From: CAIQPV01 sp964480365
GTDB lineage: Bacteria; Pseudomonadota; Gammaproteobacteria; Burkholderiales; Gallionellaceae
Length of the DNA: 64,000 nt
Direction of reading: 5' to 3'
NCBI GenBank assembly: GCA_964480365.1
Contig: CAYZPM010000011.1
Coordinates: 1 to 64,000 of the forward strand
Positions 54,101 to 61,031 of the stretch are shown here, one piece after another. The number at the start of each line of letters is the position of its first letter. Position 1 is the first letter of the stretch. Below the pieces are notes generated by a model, which saw nothing but the letters and a program-made list of their open reading frames with translations, was not told the origin of the DNA and made no database searches. The position numbers and the translations under genes were made by a program.

Positions 54101-54272
54101 GCCTGCGGCGTTGTCGCACGGTATCGGCTCGGAAACGCAACGTCCTTTTGCCGTGGTAATCGTAGGCGGAATTATTTCGGCCACGCTGTTTACACTCTTG
54201 CTATTGCCACTGCTGTTTCCGATATTCTCGGATGAGACTAACATCCAGGAGAATCAGCCGCTGGTAAATTAG
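51165..54272 (+). CDS. Heavy-metal RND pump, CzcA family
   Basis: This is an inner-membrane metal/proton exchanger of 1035 residues. It opens MLGKLITFALQQRVFVL and has the CzcA landmarks LPVEAFPDVQDVQVQI and IPHMTQLRSVSLTGLSEV. The TM4 motif is DFGIIIDSAVVLVEA, which keeps the acidic triad D…D…E but has Ser in place of the common Gly after the second Asp. The TM10 region has GVIMVEQFME. Likely substrates are divalent ions such as Zn, Co, Cd or Ni; the subclass is not decided. A strong terminator follows at 54365. Small PII-like genes lie directly downstream. Confidence 0.94.
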   Translation: MLGKLITFALQQRVFVLAGAFLILIAGWQALETLPVEAFPDVQDVQVQIDTLVPGQAPEEVERTVTLPIEREMSGIPHMTQLRSVSLTGLSEVILTFADNTNDYFARQQVTENLQNVNFPPGIQPSLAPLTNAVGEIYRYVLDTPPGMPLNEVRALQDWVLRPALRQVPGVADVVSYGGTIKEYQVRVNPALLRKFNVTLSQVSQALGANSSNSGGGILKRGDEALVVRSVGIFQSVKDIARVVVTAQGGKTVLVGDIGEVAIGDRPRSGIVAFNERDNVVQGIVDMLKGQNATTVVEALKEKIQEIGPKLPPGVKIVPYYDRTDLVRHTVHTVSENLIIGALLVISILIIFLRNWYAALAVAVIIPLALLFAFIMMDAHGVSANLISLGTVDFGIIIDSAVVLVEALMVKLALAKADGVEKHLSFGWRIHLIKQTSIELGRPILFSKAIIILAFMPIFTFQRVEGKIFSPMAFTLSFALLGAILLTLTLIPALLSYAVKNKDLAEKHSGWMHKLQENYHNLLIWAETRRKRIVAASIGLLAVALIGAPFLGSEFLPMLDEGNIWLTITLPPATVLDKTKEIEGQVRAILKSYPEVGNVVTQVGRPDDGTDPKGPNNMEIMADLKPRDTWRFADKEALIADMTQKIHAIPGVPTNFSQVIEDNVEEALSGVKGAIAIKIFGPNLEILEDKSEQVASVISGIRGAADVEAIKVGGQTELNITLDRNRMARYGLNINDVNVIIQTAMGGSAVNSFYEGERLFDVTLRMAEPYRDGVNDVSNLSIPLPSGGTLPLSEIATIEVRQGAARVAREAGGRMVAVKANLLGRDQGGFVAEAMDKVKEQVQLPPGYTITWGGQFENQQRANKRLKVILPLSALMIFVLLFWAFRSMRKALLVILMVPFTLIGGLAGLGLAGLHLSVSAAVGFIAVAGISVQNGVIMVEQFMEIMRNGKSLRESVMQGAVARLRPILMTALMAGIGLLPAALSHGIGSETQRPFAVVIVGGIISATLFTLLLLPLLFPIFSDETNIQENQPLVN

Positions 54273-54364
54273 TCAGTTTGATTGGTCACTGCGGTCATGC
54301 CTCTCAACCACACACTCTACTAATTACATAACTATTGGTGTCGCCTTGCAACACCGTCCACATA

Positions 54365-54405
54365 ATGCGCATAGCGAATCGGTTCGCTATGCGCATTTTA
54401 TTTTG
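54365..54405 (+). terminator. Strong terminator after the metal RND operon
   Basis: A perfect 14-bp stem (ATGCGCATAGCGAA, 54365-54378, and its complement 54383-54396) with loop TCGG and the tail TTTATTTT. It lies 93 bp after the pump gene and separates it from the PII-like gene, which must have its own promoter between 54400 and 54530. Confidence 0.9.
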
Positions 54406-54542
54406 GTGCATATTGAGTGTTCTGCACTATCCTGGCTACGGCGTATATTTTTATGCATTTTTTACATCCGATGGCTAACAATTTACGCTGTTTTTACGCT
54501 CATTTTCATAGTATGCATTCAATTCCAAGGAAGGAGGATGCT

Positions 54543-54842
54543 ATGAAACGAATCACTACAGTATTGAAAGAGTCGGAAGCGTTGGCGGTGCGCAAGGCGG
54601 TTTGTATTGCAGGCGCAGAACGTATCGTGATTACCCCGCTTCCATACCGGATGTGCGGGATTGATATGATGGACTTATGCGGCGAGCAGATAGTTGCAGA
54701 AGCGGACAAGCGTGTGCGTCTCGATGTGACAGCCGATAACAGCCGGTCAGGAAAAGTTGTTTCCGCTATCCGCAAAATCGCGCATGCCGGAAGAATTATG
54801 CTTGCATCGCGCCATGACATATTGCCCAAGCGCGCCTCATAA
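54543..54842 (+). CDS. Small PII-like protein (copy 1)
   Basis: The protein has 99 residues with a very strong ribosome site (AAGGAGG). The layout MKRITTVLKESEALAVRKAV, then CIAGAERIVITPL, a short loop, VRLDVTADNSRSGKVVSAIR and KIAHAGRIM matches the beta-alpha-beta-beta-alpha-beta core of PII signalling proteins (MK-I-AIIKP…, …VEAI…A.TG.IGDG). The T-loop region is short and has no uridylylation Tyr51 context, and the B-loop signature is reduced. By family knowledge some PII-like proteins sit beside metal RND pumps. A paralogue is at 56208 on the other strand. PII membership is my inference from pattern. Confidence 0.6.
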   Translation: MKRITTVLKESEALAVRKAVCIAGAERIVITPLPYRMCGIDMMDLCGEQIVAEADKRVRLDVTADNSRSGKVVSAIRKIAHAGRIMLASRHDILPKRAS

Positions 54843-54843
54843 A

Positions 54844-55032
54844 ATGAATAGCATCCTTGAGCCGTTGCTCGCCATTTTAGCTATCGTTATTCCGCTTGGA
54901 ATGGCGTATGTCATCTTGTTATTGCAATCGCGCAAGCCAGCTTGTGGTCGCTGGAAGGCGTCTGCAATTGCACGCAATAATCTACTGCATAAAGAATTAA
55001 TCCGCGCCAAGGAAAAAAACATTGCACGATAG
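54844..55032 (+). CDS. Small one-helix membrane protein, 62 residues
   Basis: It starts two bases after the PII-like stop. Residues 4-27 form one membrane helix (LEPLLAILAIVIPLGMAYVI), followed by a basic tail (RKPACGRWKASAIARNNLLH). It has no lipobox. A decayed copy of its first part lies at 56748-56822, upstream of the second CxxC gene. Because the copy has lost its reading frame, the protein may be dispensable in the second unit. Its tight spacing suggests translation with the PII-like gene and perhaps a role in tethering it to the membrane. Confidence 0.55.
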   Translation: MNSILEPLLAILAIVIPLGMAYVILLLQSRKPACGRWKASAIARNNLLHKELIRAKEKNIAR

Positions 55033-55087
55033 TGCCGTTCTGCATGTCTTTATTTAAGTTAACACATTCTCAAACAGGAGTTATTAA

Positions 55088-55273
55088 ATGAAAGCAGATG
55101 TTCATATTTGTGGTTACTGCCAGAGCTATCTTGATCGCGTAGAACCAAAGCATCTTACTCTTCAGGAAGTCCAGGAAATCGAAACGCGCCTTAGCCAAGG
55201 ATGGAGGCTGCGCGGAGATATGCAACATTTGATCCACGATATCAAGTATTACCTTGCGCAACATTCACAATGA
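55088..55273 (+). CDS. Small CxxC protein (copy 1), 61 residues
   Basis: AGGAG precedes ATG 55088. The sequence has one Cys pair near the start (ICGYCQSYLDR, Cys8 and Cys11), then a predicted helix and LTLQEVQEIETRLSQGWRLR, ending LIHDIKYYLAQHS. The CxxC could hold metal or form a disulfide, though two Cys alone do not complete a zinc site, so dimerisation or redox use is possible. A close paralogue is at 56841, which is evidence that this is a real gene. The stop overlaps the possible start of the lytic transglycosylase. Confidence 0.7.
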   Translation: MKADVHICGYCQSYLDRVEPKHLTLQEVQEIETRLSQGWRLRGDMQHLIHDIKYYLAQHSQ

Positions 55274-55941
55274 TTCATATCAATATCCCTAAACAATACA
55301 AGAAAGATATGTCAGGCGTGAAAACATCACTTCAGCTTTCATTGCCCATAGTGCTGGCTATGCTATGTGTACTGGTGACAGGAAATTGTATGATTAACAG
55401 CGATCAGGTGCCGGTTTCAGCACTCAGGGAACCCACAATTGAAGCGCCATTAGCTGACACAAGTGAAACGCCATTAGCTGAGATGAAGAAAGCATCTCCA
55501 AGCATTGCCCCAAAATTTAAATATGACCAGACAGTCGAAGATGTCGCACGCACTTACGGTCTGGATAGCGCGTTGCTCTATGCGGTAATCTTGGTGGAGT
55601 CCGGCTCCAATCCGAAAGCCATTTCAAAGAAAGGCGCGTCGGGATTAATGCAACTCATGCCAAGCATTGCGAAGCATTATGGGGTTGTGGACTTACTTGA
55701 CCCGGTGCAAAACCTTCATGGCGGCGCGAGGTACTTGCGCGATATGCTGACCCTGTTTAACAACGACGTAAGCCTCGCCGTTGCTGCATACAATGCCGGC
55801 GAAACCGCAGTCGTGCGGTACGGCAACCACATCCCACCCTATCGCGAGACCATGAATTACGTACCACGGGTATTGAACTTTTATCGGGAATGCCAGGAAC
55901 ATCGCCCACGTCCTTCCGATGTCTTGGTCGTTACGGGCTGA
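55270..55941 (+). CDS. Lytic transglycosylase (SLT family)
   Basis: Cleaves peptidoglycan glycan strands in the periplasm. From ATG 55270 it has 223 residues; ATG 55309 is an alternative that leaves a tidy signal peptide (LSLPIVLAMLCVLVTGNC). A linker with a short repeat (APLADTSETPLAE) follows. The SLT domain starts near residue 95: catalytic Glu in YAVILVESGSNPKAIS, then GASGLMQLMPSIAKHYGV, NLHGGARYLRDML and AVAAYNAGETAV. All main motifs are present. The start overlaps the CxxC gene (ATGA), so it belongs to the same small-gene operon. Confidence 0.92.
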   Translation: MIHINIPKQYKKDMSGVKTSLQLSLPIVLAMLCVLVTGNCMINSDQVPVSALREPTIEAPLADTSETPLAEMKKASPSIAPKFKYDQTVEDVARTYGLDSALLYAVILVESGSNPKAISKKGASGLMQLMPSIAKHYGVVDLLDPVQNLHGGARYLRDMLTLFNNDVSLAVAAYNAGETAVVRYGNHIPPYRETMNYVPRVLNFYRECQEHRPRPSDVLVVTG

Positions 55942-55955
55942 ATACTGCTAAATTA

Positions 55956-55972
55956 CCCCGGCAAAGCCGGGG
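55956..55972. terminator. Hairpin between convergent genes
   Basis: CCCCGGC (55956-55962), loop AAA, GCCGGGG (55966-55972) forms a perfect 7-bp GC stem between the lytic transglycosylase and the small minus-strand gene at 55997. T tracts on either side are weak, so it may act as a modest two-way terminator. Confidence 0.55.
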
Positions 55973-55996
55973 GTTACCATGGATTACCATGTCGAA

Positions 55997-56182
55997 TTAT
56001 TGCCTGCGTGTGTCATCGCTGGAAACCAGCAGACCAAACATGCCACCAGCAGGATTTTCCTGATAACGCCGATTGACCGTAACTTCTTTTCGAGACTTAT
56101 TTTGCATGGCAATGAGCCAGCCAAGGGCCTTGCGTTTTAGCTTGGCAATAAGGGTTGTTACTTCATTGAGATTTAAAATCAT
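55997..56182 (-). CDS. Hypothetical small basic protein, 61 residues
   Basis: A strong ribosome site (GGAGGTG) precedes ATG 56182. The product is MILNLNEVTTLIAKLKRKAL, then GWLIAMQNKSRKEVTVNRRY, then QENPAGGMFGLLVSSDDTRR: a basic amphipathic helix followed by a charged segment. No family recognised. It lies 25 bp after the second PII-like gene on the same strand and is probably co-transcribed with it. No counterpart is seen beside PII-like copy 1. Confidence 0.55.
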   Translation of the reverse strand: MILNLNEVTTLIAKLKRKALGWLIAMQNKSRKEVTVNRRYQENPAGGMFGLLVSSDDTRRQ

Positions 56183-56207
56183 GATGACACCTCCACAAAT
56201 GCATCCA

Positions 56208-56534
56208 TCACAAAGACCCCACAAGCAATGCGTTTTGTGGCCACTTGAAAAGGCTGCATGAAGGTTGTTCTGCATTGACTTGGCTAATTTTTTCTATCCT
56301 ACCGAGACGTGCGGTTGTAAGAATAGCGGAAACGACTTCATCGGATCGGCTGTCAACAACCATTACGTCAAGCCGTACAAACTCGTCATCTTCTGAGACA
56401 TGCGGATTCAGGAACCAGACACTTTCCCGATGAGAAATCGAACGGGCAACAATACGGTCTGCGCCAGCAATGCAGGCCGCTTTACGAACGGACATAACTT
56501 CCGATGTTTTCAGAATGAGAGTGATTCGTTTCAT
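56208..56534 (-). CDS. Small PII-like protein (copy 2)
   Basis: The protein has 108 residues; GGAGGAATTA precedes ATG 56534. It aligns by eye with the gene at 54543: MKRITLILKTSEVMSVRKAA, CIAGADRIVARSI, VRLDVMVVDSRSDEVVSAIL and TTARLGRIEKI. The loop between is different and longer (SHRESVWFLNPHVSEDDE), and the C-terminus is extended by about 20 residues. It faces left, whereas copy 1 faces right, so the duplication was followed by an inversion or was inverted from the outset. PII fold is inferred from pattern, not proved. Confidence 0.6.
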   Translation of the reverse strand: MKRITLILKTSEVMSVRKAACIAGADRIVARSISHRESVWFLNPHVSEDDEFVRLDVMVVDSRSDEVVSAILTTARLGRIEKISQVNAEQPSCSLFKWPQNALLVGSL

Positions 56535-56747
56535 TAATTCCTCCTTCACTTATACAATTTAACTAATCCTCATCTTAGGCAAAGTCTGATAAAGACCTTC
56601 TAAAATATGGCTCTCAAAACGTAAATAATTCGTAAAGATTGGCGGGGCAATCTCCTTGTCGTATTTTTATCGCAAGGTAAATTCTTGATACTTTTTTTAC
56701 ATCTGAATAATTATCCTTGCAACGCAGTGCCCAGGCACGCTACCTGA

Positions 56748-56822
56748 TTGAACAGTATCCCGGAGCCGTTGCTCGCCATTGTCGTTCCGCTTGGATTGAC
56801 GTAGCCATCTGTTGTTGCAATC
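56748..56822 (+). pseudogene. Decayed copy of the one-helix membrane gene
   Basis: The words GAGCCGTTGCTCGCCATT, GTTCCGCTTGGA and GTTGTTGCAATC appear in the same order as in 54857-54931 of the gene at 54844, but about 12 bases are missing and the frame is broken. It lies just upstream of the second CxxC gene, in the same place that the intact gene holds in unit 1. The rest of the gap 56535-56840 shows nothing else. Confidence 0.65.
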
Positions 56823-56840
56823 TAAATTAGGAGCTTTGTA

Positions 56841-57044
56841 ATGAAAGCTGATGTTCAGACTAAACTACAAGATCATCTTTGTGGTTGCTGCCAGAGTTAT
56901 CACGATCGCACAGATCCAGATCTGCCTACTCTTCAAAAAATTCAGGAAATTGAAACGCGCCTTAGTCAAGGATGGAGGCTGCACGGGGATTTGCAATATT
57001 TGATCCACGACATCAAGTATTACCTTGCGCAACAATCGCAATGA
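56841..57044 (+). CDS. Small CxxC protein (copy 2), 67 residues
   Basis: AGGAG precedes ATG 56841. It is a close paralogue of the gene at 55088: the last 35 residues (IQEIETRLSQGWRLHGDLQY then LIHDIKYYLAQQSQ) differ at few places. The N-terminus is six residues longer and the Cys motif reads LCGCCQSYHDR, with Cys at 14, 16 and 17 instead of a simple CxxC. Strong conservation of the C-terminal half across the two copies implies selection on the protein. It is followed by kdpD after 165 bp. Confidence 0.7.
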   Translation: MKADVQTKLQDHLCGCCQSYHDRTDPDLPTLQKIQEIETRLSQGWRLHGDLQYLIHDIKYYLAQQSQ

Positions 57045-57208
57045 GTTATTTGGCGGACGCCTCATTAACATTGCATGGGTGCAACTTGCTGTAAAATGAA
57101 ACTCATGATGACCATTGCCTCCCCATATCTCCTTGTCCGCTATTTCCGCGAGGTGCTGTCCTTGCCGTGGCAACTGATGCCGCTTGCCGAGAGCGTGTGC
57201 GCGACACC

Positions 57209-59953
57209 ATGAACGAACAACGCCCCGACCCCGACGCACTGTTGGAAAAGGTGCAGCGTGCTGAAGCCAGGCGGCGGCGCGGTCGCTTGAAGATTTTCTT
57301 CGGAGCCTGCGCTGGTGTCGGAAAAACCTTCGGCATGTTGCTGGCTGCGCACGAGCGCCGAGCGGAAGGTCTGGACGTGGTGGCGGGCTATGTGGAAACG
57401 CACAAGCGCGTCGAGACAGAACAATTATTGCAGGGACTGGAAGCCTTGCCGCAGCGGCTGGTGGAATACCGGGATACGCAATTGCGCGAGTTTGATCTGG
57501 ACGCCGCGCTCAAGCGCCATCCGGCGATGATTCTGGTGGACGAATTGGCGCATAGCAATGCGCCGGGTTCGCGCCATCCCAAGCGCTGGCAGGATGTGGA
57601 AGAATTGCTGGATGCGGGGATTGATGTCTATACCACGATCAACGTCCAACACATCGAAAGCCTCAACGACGTCGTCTCGCAAATCACCGGCATCCCGGTA
57701 TGGGAAACTGTGCCCGACGCCGTGCTGGAGAGTGCGACTGAAATCGAGCTGATTGATCTTCCCCCGGACGAATTGTTGCAACGACTGAAAGAAGGCAAGG
57801 TCTATCTGCCTCAACAGGCGGAACGCGCGGCACAGAATTTTTTCCGCAAGGGCAACCTGATCGCTCTGCGCGAACTGGCTTTGCGACGCACGGCGGATCG
57901 TGTTGATGCGCAAATGCGCGACTACCGCGATGACCATGCCATTCAGGACGTGTGGCAGGTAAAAGAAAGGTTGCTGGTCTGCATCGGGCCGGGCGGAAAT
58001 GCAGAGAACCTGGTGCGTGCTTCGTATCGTCTGGCGCAATTGCTGAAGGCAGAGTGGATTGTGTTGTATGTCGAAACGGCTAAGCTCCAGCGTCTTTCCA
58101 GAGAGCAGCGCGATGCCATACTGCGCACCCTGAAGCTGTCGGAGGAATTAGGTGCTGAGACAGTAACTCTGAGCGGTCACCGGCTGGCCGCTGAGGTAAT
58201 TTCATATGCTCGCACCCGCAATGCCACCCGCATCGTATTGGGCAAACCTTCCCTGTCGGGATGGAAACGCTGGCTGTTCGGGTCACTGGTTGACACCATC
58301 GTCCGTCAGGCTAGCGACATAGATATTCATGTGGTCGGCAAAGAATCCAATTTTCTGTCACAGGCGGGGACGAATCCTTATTTCTCGCGCAGCCGCTTAT
58401 ATCTTGGGCTTGCCTCCGAGGAACCGACTTCGCTATTCAAGTTGCGCGAAGGCTATACGTGGGCAATTATCGCGACGGGAATCTGCACGGCCATCGCCTG
58501 GCTAATGCTTGACCGTTTCGACTTGGCCAACCTGATCATGGTTTACTTGTTGGGCGTAGTGGTGGTCGCCGCACGTTACGGACGCGGCCCATCGGTGCTG
58601 AGTTCCTTCCTGAGCGTGCTGTTGTTTGATTTCTGCTTCGTACCGCCGCGATTCAGCTTTGCCGTTTCGGATAGCCAATATCTGGTTACTTTCGCCGTCA
58701 TGTTGCTGGTCGCGTTGTTAATCAGCAGCATGACGGCGAACACTCATCACCAGGCCAGGATCGCGGGCCACCGCGAGCGCCGGATTGCCTCACTGTATGC
58801 CATGAGCCGCGAACTGGCAGCTACACGCGGCGAAGATAATATCCTGCGCATTGCGGTCAAGCATGTGGCGGAGGTGTTTGAAGCACAGGCTGTGGTTTTG
58901 CTGCCCAATGAAACGGGGCGCATGATTTACCCCAAGAACGAGGGAACTGCGCAATCCTGCCATGGCAGCGACCTCAGTGTGGCACAGTGGGTGTATGACC
59001 ATGGGCATATGGCGGGACAAGGAACGGACACGCTGCCTGGGGGCGAAGTGGTTTACTTGCCACTGAAAGCCTCTTCCGGAATGATAGGCGTGCTAGCCTT
59101 GTTACCGCTTAATCCGGCACGGATTGCGCTGCCCGAGCAGCAGCGGCTGCTGGAAACTTTTACCAGCCAGATCGCGCTGGCGCTGGAGCGAGTCAGGCTG
59201 GCAACGGAAGCACACAGAGCCCAAATAAGAATTGAAACTGAACAGTTGCGCAACTCCTTGCTGTCGGCGATTTCGCATGACTTGCGCACCCCGCTGGCAG
59301 CGATTGTGGGCGCATCCAGCAGCCTGGTGCGGGACGGCGACAGGCTGCCCAGCCATGCTCGTCAGGAACTCGGCCAAGCCATTTATGACGAGGCCATACG
59401 CATGGCGGGACTGGCGAACAACTTGCTGGATATGGCGCGGCTTCAGGCAGGTGCTGTTGTACTGAACCGGCAATGGCAACCGCTGGAAGAGGTGGTCGGC
59501 GGTGCTTTGGCTAGCTTAACCTCGCGCATGGTTAATCATCCGGTAAGCGTCAAGCTGCCACATGACTTGCCCTTGGTTGAGATAGATGGTCTGCTGATTG
59601 AGCGAGTGTTTGCAAACTTGCTGGAAAACGCCGTGAAGTACACGCCGCCCGGAACCCCCATCGCAATTTCTGCCGCAAACGACCAGAATGAATTGGTGGT
59701 GACTGTTTCCGATCAGGGTAGTGGAATTCCAGCTGGCGAAGAAAAGCTTATCTTCGAAAAATTCCACCGCGTCGCCAGCGAGGGCAATCAAGGCGGTGCG
59801 GGCTTGGGCCTGACTATCTGCCGCTCCATCGTAGAGGCCCACGGCGGGCGAATATGGGCGGAGAATTTACCCTCCGGCGGCGCCGCATTCCGCTTCGCAT
59901 TACCATTGACCGAGCCGCCTTTAATCGAGAATGAAGAAGTGAATCAATCATGA
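57209..59953 (+). CDS. kdpD: Sensor kinase KdpD
   Basis: The protein has 914 residues with the full KdpD order: N-terminal KdpD domain with Walker A GACAGVGKTFGML (about 31-43) and DELAHSNAPGSRHPKRWQDV, a universal-stress-like domain (about 230-360), four membrane helices (about 405-510, including MVYLLGVVVVAARYGRGPS), a GAF-like domain (about 530-670), phospho-acceptor His690 in SAISHDLRTPLAAIVG, and an ATPase domain with NLLENAVKYTPPG and GGAGLGLTICRSI. In E. coli KdpD controls the kdpFABC potassium pump, and in other bacteria broader stress genes. No kdpFABC is present upstream; small CxxC genes are there instead. ATG 57209 is the likely start. Confidence 0.95.
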   Translation: MNEQRPDPDALLEKVQRAEARRRRGRLKIFFGACAGVGKTFGMLLAAHERRAEGLDVVAGYVETHKRVETEQLLQGLEALPQRLVEYRDTQLREFDLDAALKRHPAMILVDELAHSNAPGSRHPKRWQDVEELLDAGIDVYTTINVQHIESLNDVVSQITGIPVWETVPDAVLESATEIELIDLPPDELLQRLKEGKVYLPQQAERAAQNFFRKGNLIALRELALRRTADRVDAQMRDYRDDHAIQDVWQVKERLLVCIGPGGNAENLVRASYRLAQLLKAEWIVLYVETAKLQRLSREQRDAILRTLKLSEELGAETVTLSGHRLAAEVISYARTRNATRIVLGKPSLSGWKRWLFGSLVDTIVRQASDIDIHVVGKESNFLSQAGTNPYFSRSRLYLGLASEEPTSLFKLREGYTWAIIATGICTAIAWLMLDRFDLANLIMVYLLGVVVVAARYGRGPSVLSSFLSVLLFDFCFVPPRFSFAVSDSQYLVTFAVMLLVALLISSMTANTHHQARIAGHRERRIASLYAMSRELAATRGEDNILRIAVKHVAEVFEAQAVVLLPNETGRMIYPKNEGTAQSCHGSDLSVAQWVYDHGHMAGQGTDTLPGGEVVYLPLKASSGMIGVLALLPLNPARIALPEQQRLLETFTSQIALALERVRLATEAHRAQIRIETEQLRNSLLSAISHDLRTPLAAIVGASSSLVRDGDRLPSHARQELGQAIYDEAIRMAGLANNLLDMARLQAGAVVLNRQWQPLEEVVGGALASLTSRMVNHPVSVKLPHDLPLVEIDGLLIERVFANLLENAVKYTPPGTPIAISAANDQNELVVTVSDQGSGIPAGEEKLIFEKFHRVASEGNQGGAGLGLTICRSIVEAHGGRIWAENLPSGGAAFRFALPLTEPPLIENEEVNQS

Positions 59954-59962
59954 ATAATTGCT

Positions 59963-60041
59963 GTAGGATGAATAAAGTGCACAGCATGTATCTATCATGC
60001 GAAACGGTGGATACGGCACGGTGTACCTTTATCCACCCTAC
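59963..60041. repeat. Inverted-repeat element between kdpD and kdpE
   Basis: Arms at 59963-59977 (GTAGGATGAATAAAG) and 60027-60041 (CTTTATCCACCCTAC) pair at 13 of 15 positions. The core contains GGTGGATACGGCACGGTG. Elements with GTAGGGTGGATAA…TTATCCACCCTAC are common small interspersed repeats in betaproteobacteria, as I remember. It splits an otherwise tight kdpDE pair. Confidence 0.7.
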
Positions 60042-60056
60042 TAAATTTTATCCAGA

Positions 60057-60752
60057 ATGAACAATTCCGCCACCATCATCATCATCGAGGACGAAGCGCA
60101 GATACGCCGCTTCCTGCGGACTACGCTGACCTCGGAAGACTATCAGGTGATTGAAGCCGAAACCGGCAAACAGGGACTCACCGAAGCCGCGACGCGCAAG
60201 CCGGATCTGATTATTCTCGATCTCGGCCTGCCCGACATGGATGGTGTGGAAGTGGTCAAGGAGTTGCGCGCGTGGTCTTCCGTTCCCATCGTCATTCTGT
60301 CCGCACGCTCACAGGAAAGCGACAAGATTTCCGCGCTGGATGCAGGCGCGGATGATTATCTGGTCAAACCGTTCGGTGTGGGTGAATTGCTGGCGCGAAT
60401 ACGCGTGGCATTGCGTCATGTGTCTTCTGCTGCGAATGGAGAGGAAGAAGGCGTTTTCTCAGTGGACGATTTGAAGGTAGACTTGATCCATCGCAAAATC
60501 ACAGTCAGCGGCGCGGAAGTTCACCTCACCCCGATTGAATACCGCCTGCTGACAGTGCTGGTAAAACATGCAGGCAAGGTACTGACGCACCGTTTGCTGC
60601 TCAAGGAAGTCTGGGGGCCAAACTACGTGGAGCGCGCCCACTACCTGCGCATCTACATGGGCATCCTGCGCCACAAACTGGAAAAAGACCCGGCGCGACC
60701 GCGCTTTCTGCTGACGGAAGTCGGCGTGGGTTACCGGTTGGCTGCTGTCTGA
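60057..60752 (+). CDS. kdpE: Response regulator KdpE
   Basis: The protein has 231 residues: receiver with acidic pair IIEDE, phospho-acceptor Asp55 in LIILDLGLPDMDG, Lys in YLVKPFGVGE, then an OmpR-type winged helix with VHLTPIEYRLLTVLVKHAGK and the characteristic KdpE segment GPNYVERAHYLRIYMGILRH. It is the partner of KdpD at 57209. A usual target, kdpFABC, is not in this window, so the pair is an orphan locally. The gap of 103 bp to kdpD is occupied by a repeat. Confidence 0.95.
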   Translation: MNNSATIIIIEDEAQIRRFLRTTLTSEDYQVIEAETGKQGLTEAATRKPDLIILDLGLPDMDGVEVVKELRAWSSVPIVILSARSQESDKISALDAGADDYLVKPFGVGELLARIRVALRHVSSAANGEEEGVFSVDDLKVDLIHRKITVSGAEVHLTPIEYRLLTVLVKHAGKVLTHRLLLKEVWGPNYVERAHYLRIYMGILRHKLEKDPARPRFLLTEVGVGYRLAAV

Positions 60753-61031
60753 TTCCATTTCCAAATGCAACATAATCTGTAGGTCGGGCTGCACCCGCAC
60801 GGGGTAGGCCGTGGTTGTAAAGCCGCCAATAACAAAGTCAGGCATTCCGTAACCCGCCAAAGGCTGGACGGAGTTGACACAGCGGCAACAACCACCCACC
60901 GCCCAACAACTATATGCACAAATACATGATTCGCGAAGGTGCCGTTAAAGGTTATTATTGTTTTATTTACGGGTAAGTTATTGGTTAGAATGTCCACTGC
61001 AACGGATGATTGGCGTCAAACAAAAAACTAG

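Noticed and set aside
52326..54140. Several long minus-strand readings within the CzcA gene
   Set aside because: They are mirrors of a high-GC coding sequence, rich in His/Gln/Arg, without any family pattern.
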